Positions 1-6,729 of a DNA stretch of 7,219 bases are shown piece by piece. The stretch's first letter is position 1, and each line of letters opens with the position of its first letter. This DNA comes from Candidatus Bathyarchaeota archaeon (GTDB lineage Archaea; Thermoproteota; Bathyarchaeia; RBG-16-48-13; GCA-020355125): the NCBI GenBank assembly GCA_030671165.1, contig DAOVAG010000037.1, forward strand, positions 1 through 7,219, given 5' to 3'. The notes under the pieces were generated by a model. That model was not told the origin of the DNA and ran no database searches. It saw only the letters and a program-made list of their open reading frames with translations. The translations under genes were made by a program, and so were the position numbers.

Positions 1-423
1 AATTTGTTTCGCCATGATATCTTTGTGTCTTCTAAGCTTCTCACAAACAATAGGATCCCAATGATCAAGGGAAACACTGATCAGATACAAACCTGCATCC
101 TTCAGATCCTTTAGTGTACGTTTATTCACCGTCCCATTAGTTGTCATAGTTGTAATAAGACCTAAATCATTAGCATATTTTACAATCTCGACTACATTAG
201 GATGAAGAGTGGGTTCCCCTCCCGTCATGTAGACTACTAAAAATTTGTTAGATGCTAAGAAGTCTAAGATTTTTTTGGCGTCAGATAAACTGATCGACTC
301 TGGCTCACGTCTGTGCATATCACACATTTCACATTTACAGTTACATCTACTTGTCAAAGCAAAGACAGCTGTTTTTTTATAGCCCTTAAGAAATCGTATG
401 GAAGCATTCTTAAGGGTCGTCAT
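1..423 (-). CDS. Radical SAM enzyme, N-terminal part (runs off window)
   Basis: Only the first 141 codons are in the window. The visible part carries the radical SAM signature: C27-x3-C31-x2-C34, the three ligands of the 4Fe-4S cluster that binds S-adenosylmethionine. An extra cysteine, C29, lies inside the loop. Next come a GGEPTL motif at 68-73 (SAM amino-group binding), TTNGT at 94-98, and a SVSLDHWDP segment at 116-124 typical of the next strand of the barrel. The start is ATG at 423, with an AAGGTG ribosome binding site at 433-438 spaced 9 nt away. The substrate cannot be told: the C-terminal region, which would show a SPASM or other accessory domain, is missing. The neighbour upstream is a GT2 glycosyltransferase, but a separate promoter and an intervening T-run argue against a tight operon. 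The class is certain from motifs; the specific function is unknown. Confidence 0.9.
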   Translation of the reverse strand, partial: MTTLKNASIRFLKGYKKTAVFALTSRCNCKCEMCDMHRREPESISLSDAKKILDFLASNKFLVVYMTGGEPTLHPNVVEIVKYANDLGLITTMTTNGTVNKRTLKDLKDAGLYLISVSLDHWDPIVCEKLRRHKDIMAKQI

Positions 424-468
424 TTAAGCTTACACCTTTTTTTGTGTCAGTATCAGAAGATGATTCCA

Positions 469-475
469 CTATAAG
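469..475 (-). promoter_or_regulatory. Probable TATA box of the radical SAM gene
   Basis: On the minus strand the bases read CTTATAG. An archaeal TATA box here would place transcription start near 446. That gives a leader of about 22 nt which still contains the AAGGTG ribosome binding site at 433-438. The geometry is consistent, but this is a short AT-rich match and remains inference. Confidence 0.4.
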
Positions 476-515
476 GCTTTTGGTTGAGAGCAGAAACTTC
501 ATATGTAAATTAACT

Positions 516-523
516 AAAAAAAA
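516..523 (-). terminator. Poly-T terminator after the GT2 gene
   Basis: The minus strand has eight consecutive T about 26 nt past the glycosyltransferase stop codon, preceded by another T-rich patch at 535-539. Archaeal transcription commonly ends at such T-runs without a hairpin. It separates the GT2 transcript from the radical SAM gene. Confidence 0.45.
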
Positions 524-548
524 TCAACACTTAAAAATAACTATTTTT

Positions 549-1235
549 TTATCGAATTAAACCATCAAATAGGTTTGAAAATAACATTCTAACAATTCTC
601 AATTGGCTTCCGAGATCTAATATGAATTTACTTTTACCCTTACGCCTTAAATATTTTATTGGAACTTCGGCGATTTTAAAGTTATGATTGAAAGCTTTAA
701 TATTCATCTCAGCTTCTATCTCAAATCCATCTGACTCTAAGTTAAGCCTCTCAAAATCAATCTTTCTGATAGCCCGCATTCCATCAAGTGGGTCCTCCAG
801 AGCTATACCAAAAAAAGAAAATAATAAATTCGTTAATTTAGTAGAGAAATAGACATATAATTGCCCAACTCGTTTACTTTTTACCTTCTTGAGAAAGGGT
901 ACAATATTACCTATTACAAGATCATGATCCTCTAACAAATCTATAAATTTAGGAATAGCATCTGAGGGGTAAGTACCATCACCATCAATGAAAATCAAAA
1001 ACTCCCCCCGAGCATAATCAGCTCCAGACCGCATTGCTGTTCCTTTACCCTTCTTCTTCTCTATTAAAATCTTTGCATTAGTCTTCTCCACTTCTGAAGT
1101 TGTATTATCATCCGATAAACCATCGACAACTATGATCTCAGAATATGCTTTAATATACTCAGGGATCTCTTGAATAGTATCCTTTATACCCTTCTCCTCA
1201 TTCAGCGTAGGAATGATTATTGAGATCTTTGGCAT
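549..1235 (-). CDS. GT2 family glycosyltransferase, dolichyl-phosphate-mannose-synthase-like
   Basis: This is a 228-residue GT-A-fold glycosyltransferase of family GT2. Visible motifs are IPTLNEE near the N-terminus (nucleotide binding), VDGLSDD at 37-43, and the metal-binding D84-G-D86. A DPLDGMRA segment follows, then GFEIEAEM at 170-177 and RKGKSK near 199-203; these last two are characteristic of DPM1-type polyprenyl-phosphate glycosyl transferases. No hydrophobic membrane segments follow the catalytic domain, so it resembles the short soluble DPM1 form. It probably moves a sugar from a nucleotide sugar to a polyprenyl phosphate at the cytoplasmic membrane face, for protein or lipid glycosylation; the exact sugar is unknown. 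I chose ATG 1235 because GTGAT lies 9 nt upstream and the family begins just before the first strand. An in-frame ATG at 1259 would add eight residues (236 aa). All expected catalytic motifs are present. Confidence 0.88.
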   Translation of the reverse strand: MPKISIIIPTLNEEKGIKDTIQEIPEYIKAYSEIIVVDGLSDDNTTSEVEKTNAKILIEKKKGKGTAMRSGADYARGEFLIFIDGDGTYPSDAIPKFIDLLEDHDLVIGNIVPFLKKVKSKRVGQLYVYFSTKLTNLLFSFFGIALEDPLDGMRAIRKIDFERLNLESDGFEIEAEMNIKAFNHNFKIAEVPIKYLRRKGKSKFILDLGSQLRIVRMLFSNLFDGLIR

Positions 1236-1312
1236 ATATCGCTTATCACTCAGAGTCATCGATGAACCCTTTAATTAATTCTACTTTAGATCAAAAAAGT
1301 AAGAAAAAGATC

Positions 1313-1320
1313 TATAAATA
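1313..1320 (-). promoter_or_regulatory. Probable TATA box of the GT2 gene
   Basis: TATTTATA on the minus strand would place transcription start near 1290, giving a leader of 30-55 nt depending on the start codon. T-runs between 1293 and 1308 on the same strand could also serve to terminate the upstream aminopeptidase transcript. Inference from spacing in an AT-rich gap. Confidence 0.35.
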
Positions 1321-1417
1321 TCTATATATCAATTCGTAAATATTGAATGAGTTAAATCATGTAAGCAGATTAACTTCTATTTGGCTTAGGTTTCTCTTCT
1401 TCACTGTTTGAATTTAA

Positions 1418-2482
1418 TTAGGCATCCCAGAAGAATTTACCGTTCTCCTGAACAACAAACCCGTCCATAATTATTTTACCAATTTTCATAGTCTTGATCA
1501 TATCCCAATGAATTGCGCTATCATTAACCCCCAGACATTCCTTGTATGATCTTCCAATGGCAAGGTGTATCGTATCACCAATCTTCTCATCAAAGAGAAT
1601 ATTTTTAGTAAATTTTTTGATACCTCTGTTGGTTCCGATGCCAAGTTCTCCCAATCGCCGAGAACCTTCATCAGTTTCTATCATGCTCTTCAGTAATTTC
1701 TCATTTCGATTGGCAGAGTAATCTACGATCTTTCCTCGCTCAAATGTCAGTTTTATCCCTTCAACCTCGTTACCATAAACAACTGACGAGAGATCAAAAA
1801 ATATCTCTCCTTCAGCTGAATTTTCGATAGGTGCTGTGAAGACTTCTCCCCCCGGAACATTGTGGGTTGGTCCTCCAACTATAGAATTCCGCCCATTAAT
1901 AGATAGTGTAAGATCAGTATCTTCACCAATGAGTCTAACTTCGTTGGTTTCATCCATAATCTCTTTTAGCTTCTTCATTATCTTTATCTGTTCATCCCAA
2001 TCGATCAGAATAGCTGAGTAAACGAAGTCCTCATACTCCTTAAGTGACATCTCAGCATCTTGGGCATAACCTGCAGTGGGATACTGTGTAAGACACCAGC
2101 GTTTACTCAGTCTTTCCTCTTGAAGCTTCTTTAAAGTTTTAGAACGAAGACTAATCCTCTTGGGATTTACATTACTCAAACTCTTAGTGTTGATGTTCGA
2201 TCTTATCGAGATTATAACATCCGAAGCTTCAACGAGGTTAAAGTAGTGTTTAGGCATTGTCGTGATGGTTTCATCATCTGCAATTTCGTAGAATCCTCGC
2301 GTTGCCTCTGAAGGCGTGGAAATGATTAGTGGATGACCTCCAACGTGAACTACTTCTTTATATATCTCTGTAGCTAGATCTTGTCCTTCGTCAATGATTT
2401 GGATGATTACGTTATCTCCTCTTTTTACCTTGGTGGAAGTGTGAACTATTAACTTAGCGAAATCATATAACCTACTGTCCAA
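1418..2482 (-). CDS. M29 family metallo-aminopeptidase (aminopeptidase T-like)
   Basis: This 354-residue cytoplasmic exopeptidase matches peptidase family M29 (thermophilic aminopeptidase T/PepS), which removes N-terminal amino acids using a two-metal centre. The family's metal ligands and catalytic residues are all visible. Counting from the TTG at 2482 they are E213 in GGEVFTAP, E279 in GELGIGTN, H306 in IHLAIG, Y313 in GRSY, and H325 and D327 in SAIHWD. Length is normal for the family. Start choice: the open frame can begin at TTG 2497, but that codon has no ribosome binding site. TTG 2482 has AAGGT 7 nt upstream, and the protein then begins MDSRLYDFAKLI, close to the usual family N-terminus. 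No in-frame ATG exists near the 5' end, and a TAG at 2512 closes the frame upstream. It stands alone, with gaps of 158 bp or more on both sides, and is likely a general peptide-turnover enzyme. Confidence 0.9.
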   Translation of the reverse strand: MDSRLYDFAKLIVHTSTKVKRGDNVIIQIIDEGQDLATEIYKEVVHVGGHPLIISTPSEATRGFYEIADDETITTMPKHYFNLVEASDVIISIRSNINTKSLSNVNPKRISLRSKTLKKLQEERLSKRWCLTQYPTAGYAQDAEMSLKEYEDFVYSAILIDWDEQIKIMKKLKEIMDETNEVRLIGEDTDLTLSINGRNSIVGGPTHNVPGGEVFTAPIENSAEGEIFFDLSSVVYGNEVEGIKLTFERGKIVDYSANRNEKLLKSMIETDEGSRRLGELGIGTNRGIKKFTKNILFDEKIGDTIHLAIGRSYKECLGVNDSAIHWDMIKTMKIGKIIMDGFVVQENGKFFWDA

Positions 2483-2598
2483 TTTGCATACCTTCAAAAT
2501 TTGATTTATCTACTAGAGATTTGAATGTTTACCTTTTAATAAAAAAATATATGTATTAATAACAGTCAATAATTGAATATTGCCCACATGAAGTAGAG

Positions 2599-2615
2599 TT
2601 TTTTATACACCGGTG
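2599..2615 (-). promoter_or_regulatory. TATA box with adjoining CACCGGTG palindrome
   Basis: On the minus strand, TATAAAAAA (2607-2599) is immediately preceded by the perfect 8-bp palindrome CACCGGTG (2615-2608). The palindrome sits where the BRE element bound by TFB normally lies. It stands out as GC-rich in an AT-rich gap, so it may be an operator. Transcription would start near 2578, leaving an 80-95-nt leader before the M29 aminopeptidase. A second AT-rich element at about 2545-2555 could serve as a nearer promoter. Confidence 0.4.
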
Positions 2616-2705
2616 AGTTGGAAAGATGATATAGATATATTTTAAGATGGGTACTAAGTAATCCTTATTCAACATATTTCTTCTACAGATAATGCCAAGG
2701 TTACT

Positions 2706-2710
2706 AAAAA
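2706..2710 (-). terminator. Possible T-run terminator after gatE
   Basis: Five consecutive T on the minus strand, about 24 nt past the gatE stop codon, may end the gatE transcript. The run is short, so this is tentative. Confidence 0.3.
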
Positions 2711-2733
2711 CACTTAATTTTAGATAAGTAATA

Positions 2734-4704
2734 TCAACGGTTCAACGTCTCCCCAATACCCTTCTTTAAAAGGAGACTTATCTTTTCAGCATCAGCTTTT
2801 CCCCGAAGTTCTTTCATTATTATGCCCATTAGTGGTCCTAAAGCGGTTATTCTTCGTTTCCGAATGATGTCTTCATTATCTCTGATTACACGATCTACTA
2901 TCTCCTTTAACTTTTTTTCAGTAACCATTCTGAGACCTAATGCTTTTATTGCATCATCTAAGGTGACATCTTCATGCTTTACCATCCAGACTAAGATCTC
3001 TGGAATCGCTTCCTTGGCAACATTTCCTGAGTCGATAAAAGAAAATAGATCTTGAATTATCTCTTCTGATAGAATGTTAACATCTATACTGTCTCTCTGC
3101 ATGCTTCTAAAGGTCTCTGTTAACGTCGCTGCGATAAAAGAGGGGGAGATTCTCGTGGTACTTGCGACAGTTTCAAATACTTCACTGTAATCCGAGATGA
3201 GTACTTGATCGGCCAGTTTCTTATTAAGACCATATTTCTTCATTAGGTTGGAGAGTCTGACCTCTAAGGATTCTGGAAGAGTTTCCTTAAGCCTTTTTAA
3301 ATACTCCTTGGTAATTGGAACCGGGGGTACGTCTGTCTCTGGATACATCCTGGCAGCGCCGGGGCGTGGTCTTAAGTAATGGGTTATTCCATCAGGGAAT
3401 AGCCCTCTTGTCTCGCTGGGTATATGCTTTAAGGCTTGTTTAGCCCTATTTAGAACGGCATTTAATGCATTATAAACATTTTCAGGTTTATCAGCTACTA
3501 AAACAATCGCGTCATTATCATAAATTTTGAGAAATGATTTAAGCTCCATAACCTCGTCTTCAGTTATACCATAAGCAGGTAACTCATCTGTATGGAAAAT
3601 TCCTCCTACCCCACCCAAGAATTTAGCATAGTCAGAAAGCTCAGTCCCAAATCTCAAGCCAGAGGTTAACTCAATTCCTAGGAGACCAGAGAATTTGGGA
3701 AGTACTGCAGCTAATACAGTCTGTTCTTTTTCAATAGCTTTCTTTATGACTTGACATTTTGTTTTTTTGAAGATCTTTTCCACATTCTTGAAGGTGTATA
3801 TGAAATCTTCTTCTTTGGCTCCTCTACTTGCCAATTCTTTTACAATTTTTAGCAAGGTTAGCTGTCTTTGAACTTCATGCGTAATAACCTGTGGAAGAAT
3901 TTCAAGATCCTGAACCCCTTTAACTTCTATTAAGGCTCCGTCTTGAATAGAGATGTTAACATCTTGTCTAATCGTGCCCAAACCTCTCTTCACTTTCCCT
4001 GTTGCTTTGAGGACTCTACCAATTGCTAAAGCAACTTTCCCCGCTTCTTCAGGTGATGTAATAACGGGTTCAGTTACAACTTCAATGAGGGGAATACCGA
4101 GGCGATCTAGTCTATAATAACCAGTTAGACGATCCTCTTTGATCTTTCTGCAAGCATCTTCTTCAAGGCACACGATTTGCAGTGGTATGTTTTTATCGCC
4201 AATTTTTATCATACCGTTTAAAGCTATAACTGCAGTTCGTTGAAACCCAAATGTTGTGCTGCCATCGATAACCACTTTGCGCATCACATGTGTCTCGTTT
4301 ATTGGAGACGCATGAAACATGAGAGCGATAGTTAAGGATGTCTCAAGCGCTTCTCGATTAAGTTCATGAGGAGGTTCCTCGTTTAAGCCGGAGGCTTTAG
4401 AAGTCTCCGTCTGCTTCGACAAGACACGTAGTGTCTCGATATCCCTCATAAACGATCGTTTTTCCCTTCGTAAATTCGAAAAGTGCCGCTGGATCGATCT
4501 CTCCTAATTCACTTTGTGTTGGACGGAGTCGTCGCACGAAAGTGAAGTCAGGGACATCTTTACGGAGAACCGAAAGACAATTACAAAACAGCTTGCGTTC
4601 AGTATCTAATTGCTTATGGATATGCTCGACTACGCTTGAGATTAAGCATAATTTTCGAGTCCAATCTTTAATCCAACCTTTGCATAATCAATAGTATCAA
4701 TCAT
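2734..4704 (-). CDS. gatE: Glu-tRNA(Gln) amidotransferase subunit E, three exons with two mini-introns
   Basis: GatE is the tRNA-binding, GatB-like subunit of archaeal GatDE. It activates Glu on Glu-tRNA(Gln) with ATP and uses ammonia from GatD to form Gln-tRNA(Gln). I read the gene as three exons, 4704-4654, 4621-4411 and 4382-2734 (51, 211 and 1649 nt), which join into 636 aa, the usual GatE length. Exon 1 ends GLE. Exon 2 begins [15 protein letters not shown] and holds [21 protein letters not shown]. Exon 3 begins [13 protein letters not shown] and includes [18 protein letters not shown], an AspRS-like insertion (about 313-410), [16 protein letters not shown] (423-438) and a YqeY-like tail from about 500. 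The ATG at 4704 has AGGTGG 7 nt upstream. The simple open frame from ATG 4449 (571 aa) lacks the first 88 family residues and starts with 23 unrelated residues read from exon 2 and intron 2 in the wrong frame. Without splicing, ribosomes starting at 4704 would stop after 20 codons. Confidence 0.93.
4383..4410 (-). other. gatE mini-intron 2 (28 nt, bulge-helix-bulge)
   Basis: This is a 28-nt insertion in the codon for D88, between VEA and EEPPH. The minus-strand RNA forms a canonical BHB motif. Outer helix: UCG (4419-4417) with CGA (4381-4379). Central 4-bp helix: AAGC (4416-4413) with GCUU (4388-4385). 5' bulge: AGA (4412-4410). 3' bulge: AAA (4384-4382). Intron hairpin: CGGAGACUU (4409-4401) with AAGCCUCCG (4397-4389), one A-C mismatch and a CUA loop. 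Cleavage after the second base of each bulge, the rule for the archaeal tRNA-splicing endonuclease, removes exactly 28 nt and joins G to AC, giving GAC (Asp) and the conserved reading [11 protein letters not shown]. Unspliced, exon 2 would run into a TAA at 4400-4398. Seen directly: sequence and pairing. Inferred: that it is spliced. Confidence 0.88.
4622..4653 (-). other. gatE mini-intron 1 (32 nt, bulge-helix-bulge)
   Basis: This is a 32-nt insertion between codons 17 and 18, inside the conserved GLE-IH motif of GatB/GatE proteins. The minus-strand RNA folds as a near-canonical BHB. Outer helix: UGGA (4663-4660) with UCCA (4620-4617). Central 4-bp helix: CUCG (4659-4656) with CGAG (4628-4625). 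5' bulge: AAA (4655-4653). 3' bulge: CAUA (4624-4621), four bases instead of the usual three. Intron hairpin: 9 bp, AUUAUGCUU (4652-4644) with AAGCGUAGU (4637-4629), including two G-U pairs, and a 6-nt loop. Cleavage AA|A and CAU|A joins GAA to AUC CAU and restores L-E-I-H. Unspliced, the frame meets TAA within the intron. An equivalent boundary shifted by 1 nt gives the same product. Confidence 0.86.
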
Positions 4705-4891
4705 AATTCAGCCACCTATTGCTTTTTTTATACACCTCACTTGACTCAACTATTTGACAACTATTTATATCTTCCATAATAAAACTTCTTTCTAATGTAT
4801 AGTTCACTCAATACAATCGGTTTAACCAATTGAAGATACTCTTCTAGCTATGCAGTAAATGAAAAATAGAGGTAGAGAAAACTATAACTTG
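4705..4891. promoter_or_regulatory. Divergent promoter region, gatE (minus) and cyclophilin-like gene (plus)
   Basis: The two genes diverge here. For gatE, TATAAATA (4769-4762, minus) predicts a start near 4740 and a leader that includes AGGTGG at 4717-4712. A second box, TATAAAAA (4732-4725), would give an almost leaderless transcript. On the plus strand the same upstream block reads TTTATAT (4764-4770), so one AT-rich element could serve both directions. Positions are inferred from spacing only. Confidence 0.4.
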
Positions 4892-5281
4892 ATGAAAATG
4901 TCGGAGAATATTAAGATCTATACGAGAAGCTCAGGTGAAGTATCAGCTGAAATCTCGTTAGAAAGGAATCCAAAAACTGCAAAAGCAATTCTTGACGCAT
5001 TGCCTATTTATGCGAAAGCTAACAAGTGGGGAGATGAGATTTATTTTAGAATATCAGTTAGTTTACCTGAAGAGAACGCTCAACAGAATGTTGAAATTGG
5101 TGATCTTTGTTACTGGCCTCAAGGGAATGGTTTTTGCATTTTCTTCGGTAGAACTCCAATCAGTACAAGTAGTAAACCAAAGGCGGCAAGTCCTGTAAAT
5201 GTTTTCGGGAGAATTCTGGAAGACCCAATAGTGTTTAGGAAAACAAAAAGTGGAGAAGAGATTCGGATAGAAAGGAAGTAA
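4892..5281 (+). CDS. Cyclophilin-like fold protein (TM1367 / Cyclophil_like family)
   Basis: This 129-residue protein matches the small Cyclophil_like family typified by Thermotoga TM1367, which has a cyclophilin-like beta-barrel but no proven isomerase activity. Counting from ATG 4892, recognisable blocks are KWGDEIYF (45-52), IGDLCYWP (69-76), FFGRTP (84-89) and ASPVNVFG (99-106), in the family order and over the full family length. There is no signal peptide or membrane segment, so it is probably cytoplasmic. Start choice: ATG 4859 gives 140 aa but adds a non-conserved, polar extension. ATG 4892 or ATG 4898 fits the family better. No good ribosome binding site decides it; GAGGT at 4869-4873 is too far from 4892. 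It lies between gatE and gatD on the opposite strand, diverging from gatE and converging on gatD. Its biological role is unknown, and nothing here ties it to the amidotransferase beyond position. Confidence 0.82.
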   Translation: MKMSENIKIYTRSSGEVSAEISLERNPKTAKAILDALPIYAKANKWGDEIYFRISVSLPEENAQQNVEIGDLCYWPQGNGFCIFFGRTPISTSSKPKAASPVNVFGRILEDPIVFRKTKSGEEIRIERK

Positions 5282-5403
5282 ATTCTTTTAAGTGAGAAAA
5301 AAGGTGAGACTAAGAAAATACTACTTAATATTAAGAATGAGATAAGAATCATAAAATGTTGATAACGAACGAATTTTTAGAGAATAATTAATTTACTAAA
5401 GCC

Positions 5404-6729
5404 TTATTTTTCGTAGAGCGTTCTTTCTGAAAATTCTCCAGCGATGTTTAACATGAGTAGTTTTTTAGCTTCCTCTATATCTGTTGTCTGGCTAAAGATC
5501 CACATCATCTTAACTAATGCGGTCTCTGGAAGCATATCTTTTAAGGGAATCACACCTATCCTTTGAAGATCTATCCCTGTATCATAAACATTCATGTTGA
5601 CTCGCCCCCATACACACTGGGAAGTCATACCGAGGAGAAGACCTTGCTCAACAGCTTTTCTGATCTGGGGGAAGAGATGGTCTCCAACATGACCTAGACC
5701 TGTTCCTTCGAGCACTAATCCAAAGTAACCATGATCCATATACCAGTCGATTATATTCGGATTTAGTCCAGGATAAAACTTCAATAATCCAACCTTTCTC
5801 TCAAAATTAGAGTTAATAATAAGTTGTTTGTTAGGGTCTCTCCTTGAATAATCTTCCAGAAGGGTAATTTCTTCTCCTTTAATCCTTGCAAGAGGTCCTA
5901 TATTTATTGATTTGAATGCATCCCTCCGGCTTGTGTGACACTTTCGAACTCTAGTGCCGCGATGTAGTACAGTAGTTGTATCAGATGATGTTTCATGCAT
6001 ACCGACCATTACCTCGGCTATAGGCGTCCTCGCAGCAGCTTTTACAGCATTTATCAGATTTAATGCTGCATCTGAACTGGGACGATCCGAGGATCTCTGA
6101 GAGCCGACAAAAATTACTGGAACTGGAAGGTTTTGTAATGCGAAACTTAAAGCTGCTGAAGTGTAAGCCATAGTATCTGTTCCATGACAAATGACGACTC
6201 CGTTGACTCCCATTAGGATGTGCTGTGCAACTGTTTGAGCTAATTTAGTCCAATGGGAAGAGTGAACATTTTCACTTAAAAGAGAAAAAAGAATCTTAGT
6301 TTTAATATTCGCTATCTTTGATAATTCTGGGACAACAGTTAAGATGTCATCAGATGTTAACGCGGGGTGAACTGCCCCTGTTCGGTAATCTACTCTACTA
6401 GCTATCGTCCCACCAGTGCTTATTATGGTGACCGTTGGCAATTCTCTTTTCTCTTTTGGTTGGTAAGGAAGCTTATAGGTTGGTTTTGCACCAGTTCCAA
6501 CTTTCATGACCACCATCTCATGATGAATCTTTATTCCGATGTTGTATCCATTTTTAAGTTTTAGAACTATATGGTTATCATCTGCTAATTCGTATCGAGG
6601 CATGAGAGTTCCCTCGAAAACCTCCTCATTTCGTGTGATCCGGATAATATCTCCAATTTGGAGATCTGCTTTCATCAGAAACTTGAGCACATTTCCTTTG
6701 TAGCCTGATAATTCTGCGCACATATTCAT
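5404..6729 (-). CDS. gatD: Glu-tRNA(Gln) amidotransferase subunit D (asparaginase-like)
   Basis: GatD hydrolyses glutamine and passes the ammonia to GatE for conversion of Glu-tRNA(Gln) to Gln-tRNA(Gln). The protein has an N-terminal beta-barrel-like domain (about residues 1-90, with GDIIRI and GYNIGIKI segments) followed by an L-asparaginase-type domain. Counting from ATG 6729, the asparaginase catalytic residues are present: T105 in STGGTIAS, T184 and D185 in HGTDTMAYT, and K263 in RVRKCHTSR. Also visible are VGSQRSSDRPSSDA and LEGTGLGHVG. It has 441 aa, a normal length. ATG 6729 is preferred over ATG 6762 because GAGG lies 6 nt upstream and the probable TATA box at 6770-6777 would start transcription downstream of 6762. 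In many archaea gatD and gatE are adjacent; here they share a strand but are split by an oppositely oriented gene, so they are probably transcribed separately. I see no introns in gatD. Confidence 0.95.
   Translation of the reverse strand: MNMCAELSGYKGNVLKFLMKADLQIGDIIRITRNEEVFEGTLMPRYELADDNHIVLKLKNGYNIGIKIHHEMVVMKVGTGAKPTYKLPYQPKEKRELPTVTIISTGGTIASRVDYRTGAVHPALTSDDILTVVPELSKIANIKTKILFSLLSENVHSSHWTKLAQTVAQHILMGVNGVVICHGTDTMAYTSAALSFALQNLPVPVIFVGSQRSSDRPSSDAALNLINAVKAAARTPIAEVMVGMHETSSDTTTVLHRGTRVRKCHTSRRDAFKSINIGPLARIKGEEITLLEDYSRRDPNKQLIINSNFERKVGLLKFYPGLNPNIIDWYMDHGYFGLVLEGTGLGHVGDHLFPQIRKAVEQGLLLGMTSQCVWGRVNMNVYDTGIDLQRIGVIPLKDMLPETALVKMMWIFSQTTDIEEAKKLLMLNIAGEFSERTLYEK

Noticed and set aside
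27..423. Mini-introns in the other genes (radical SAM, GT2, M29, gatD, cyclophilin-like)
   Set aside because: Their conserved motifs appear in one frame at normal spacing; no interruption was seen.
1836..2021. Small plus-strand open frame inside the aminopeptidase gene
   Set aside because: It is antisense to a clearly coding M29 gene, with no recognisable motif or separate signals. The same applies to the other short overlapping frames (2822-3055, 4992-5198, 5119-5352, 5993-6190, 6367-6564).
2734..4382. A third mini-intron in the main gatE exon
   Set aside because: The protein reads continuously through the expected GatE blocks, with no unexplained insert or gap.
4383..4449. ATG at 4449 as the true gatE start
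   Set aside because: The first 23 residues from this start match no GatE sequence. They are exon 2 and intron 2 read in the wrong frame, and the family N-terminus lies upstream.
4383..4704. gatE as a frameshifted pseudogene or sequencing-error case
   Set aside because: Two insertions of 28 and 32 nt, both with BHB geometry and both restoring the family consensus on removal, do not look like errors or decay. The rest of the gene is intact and conserved.
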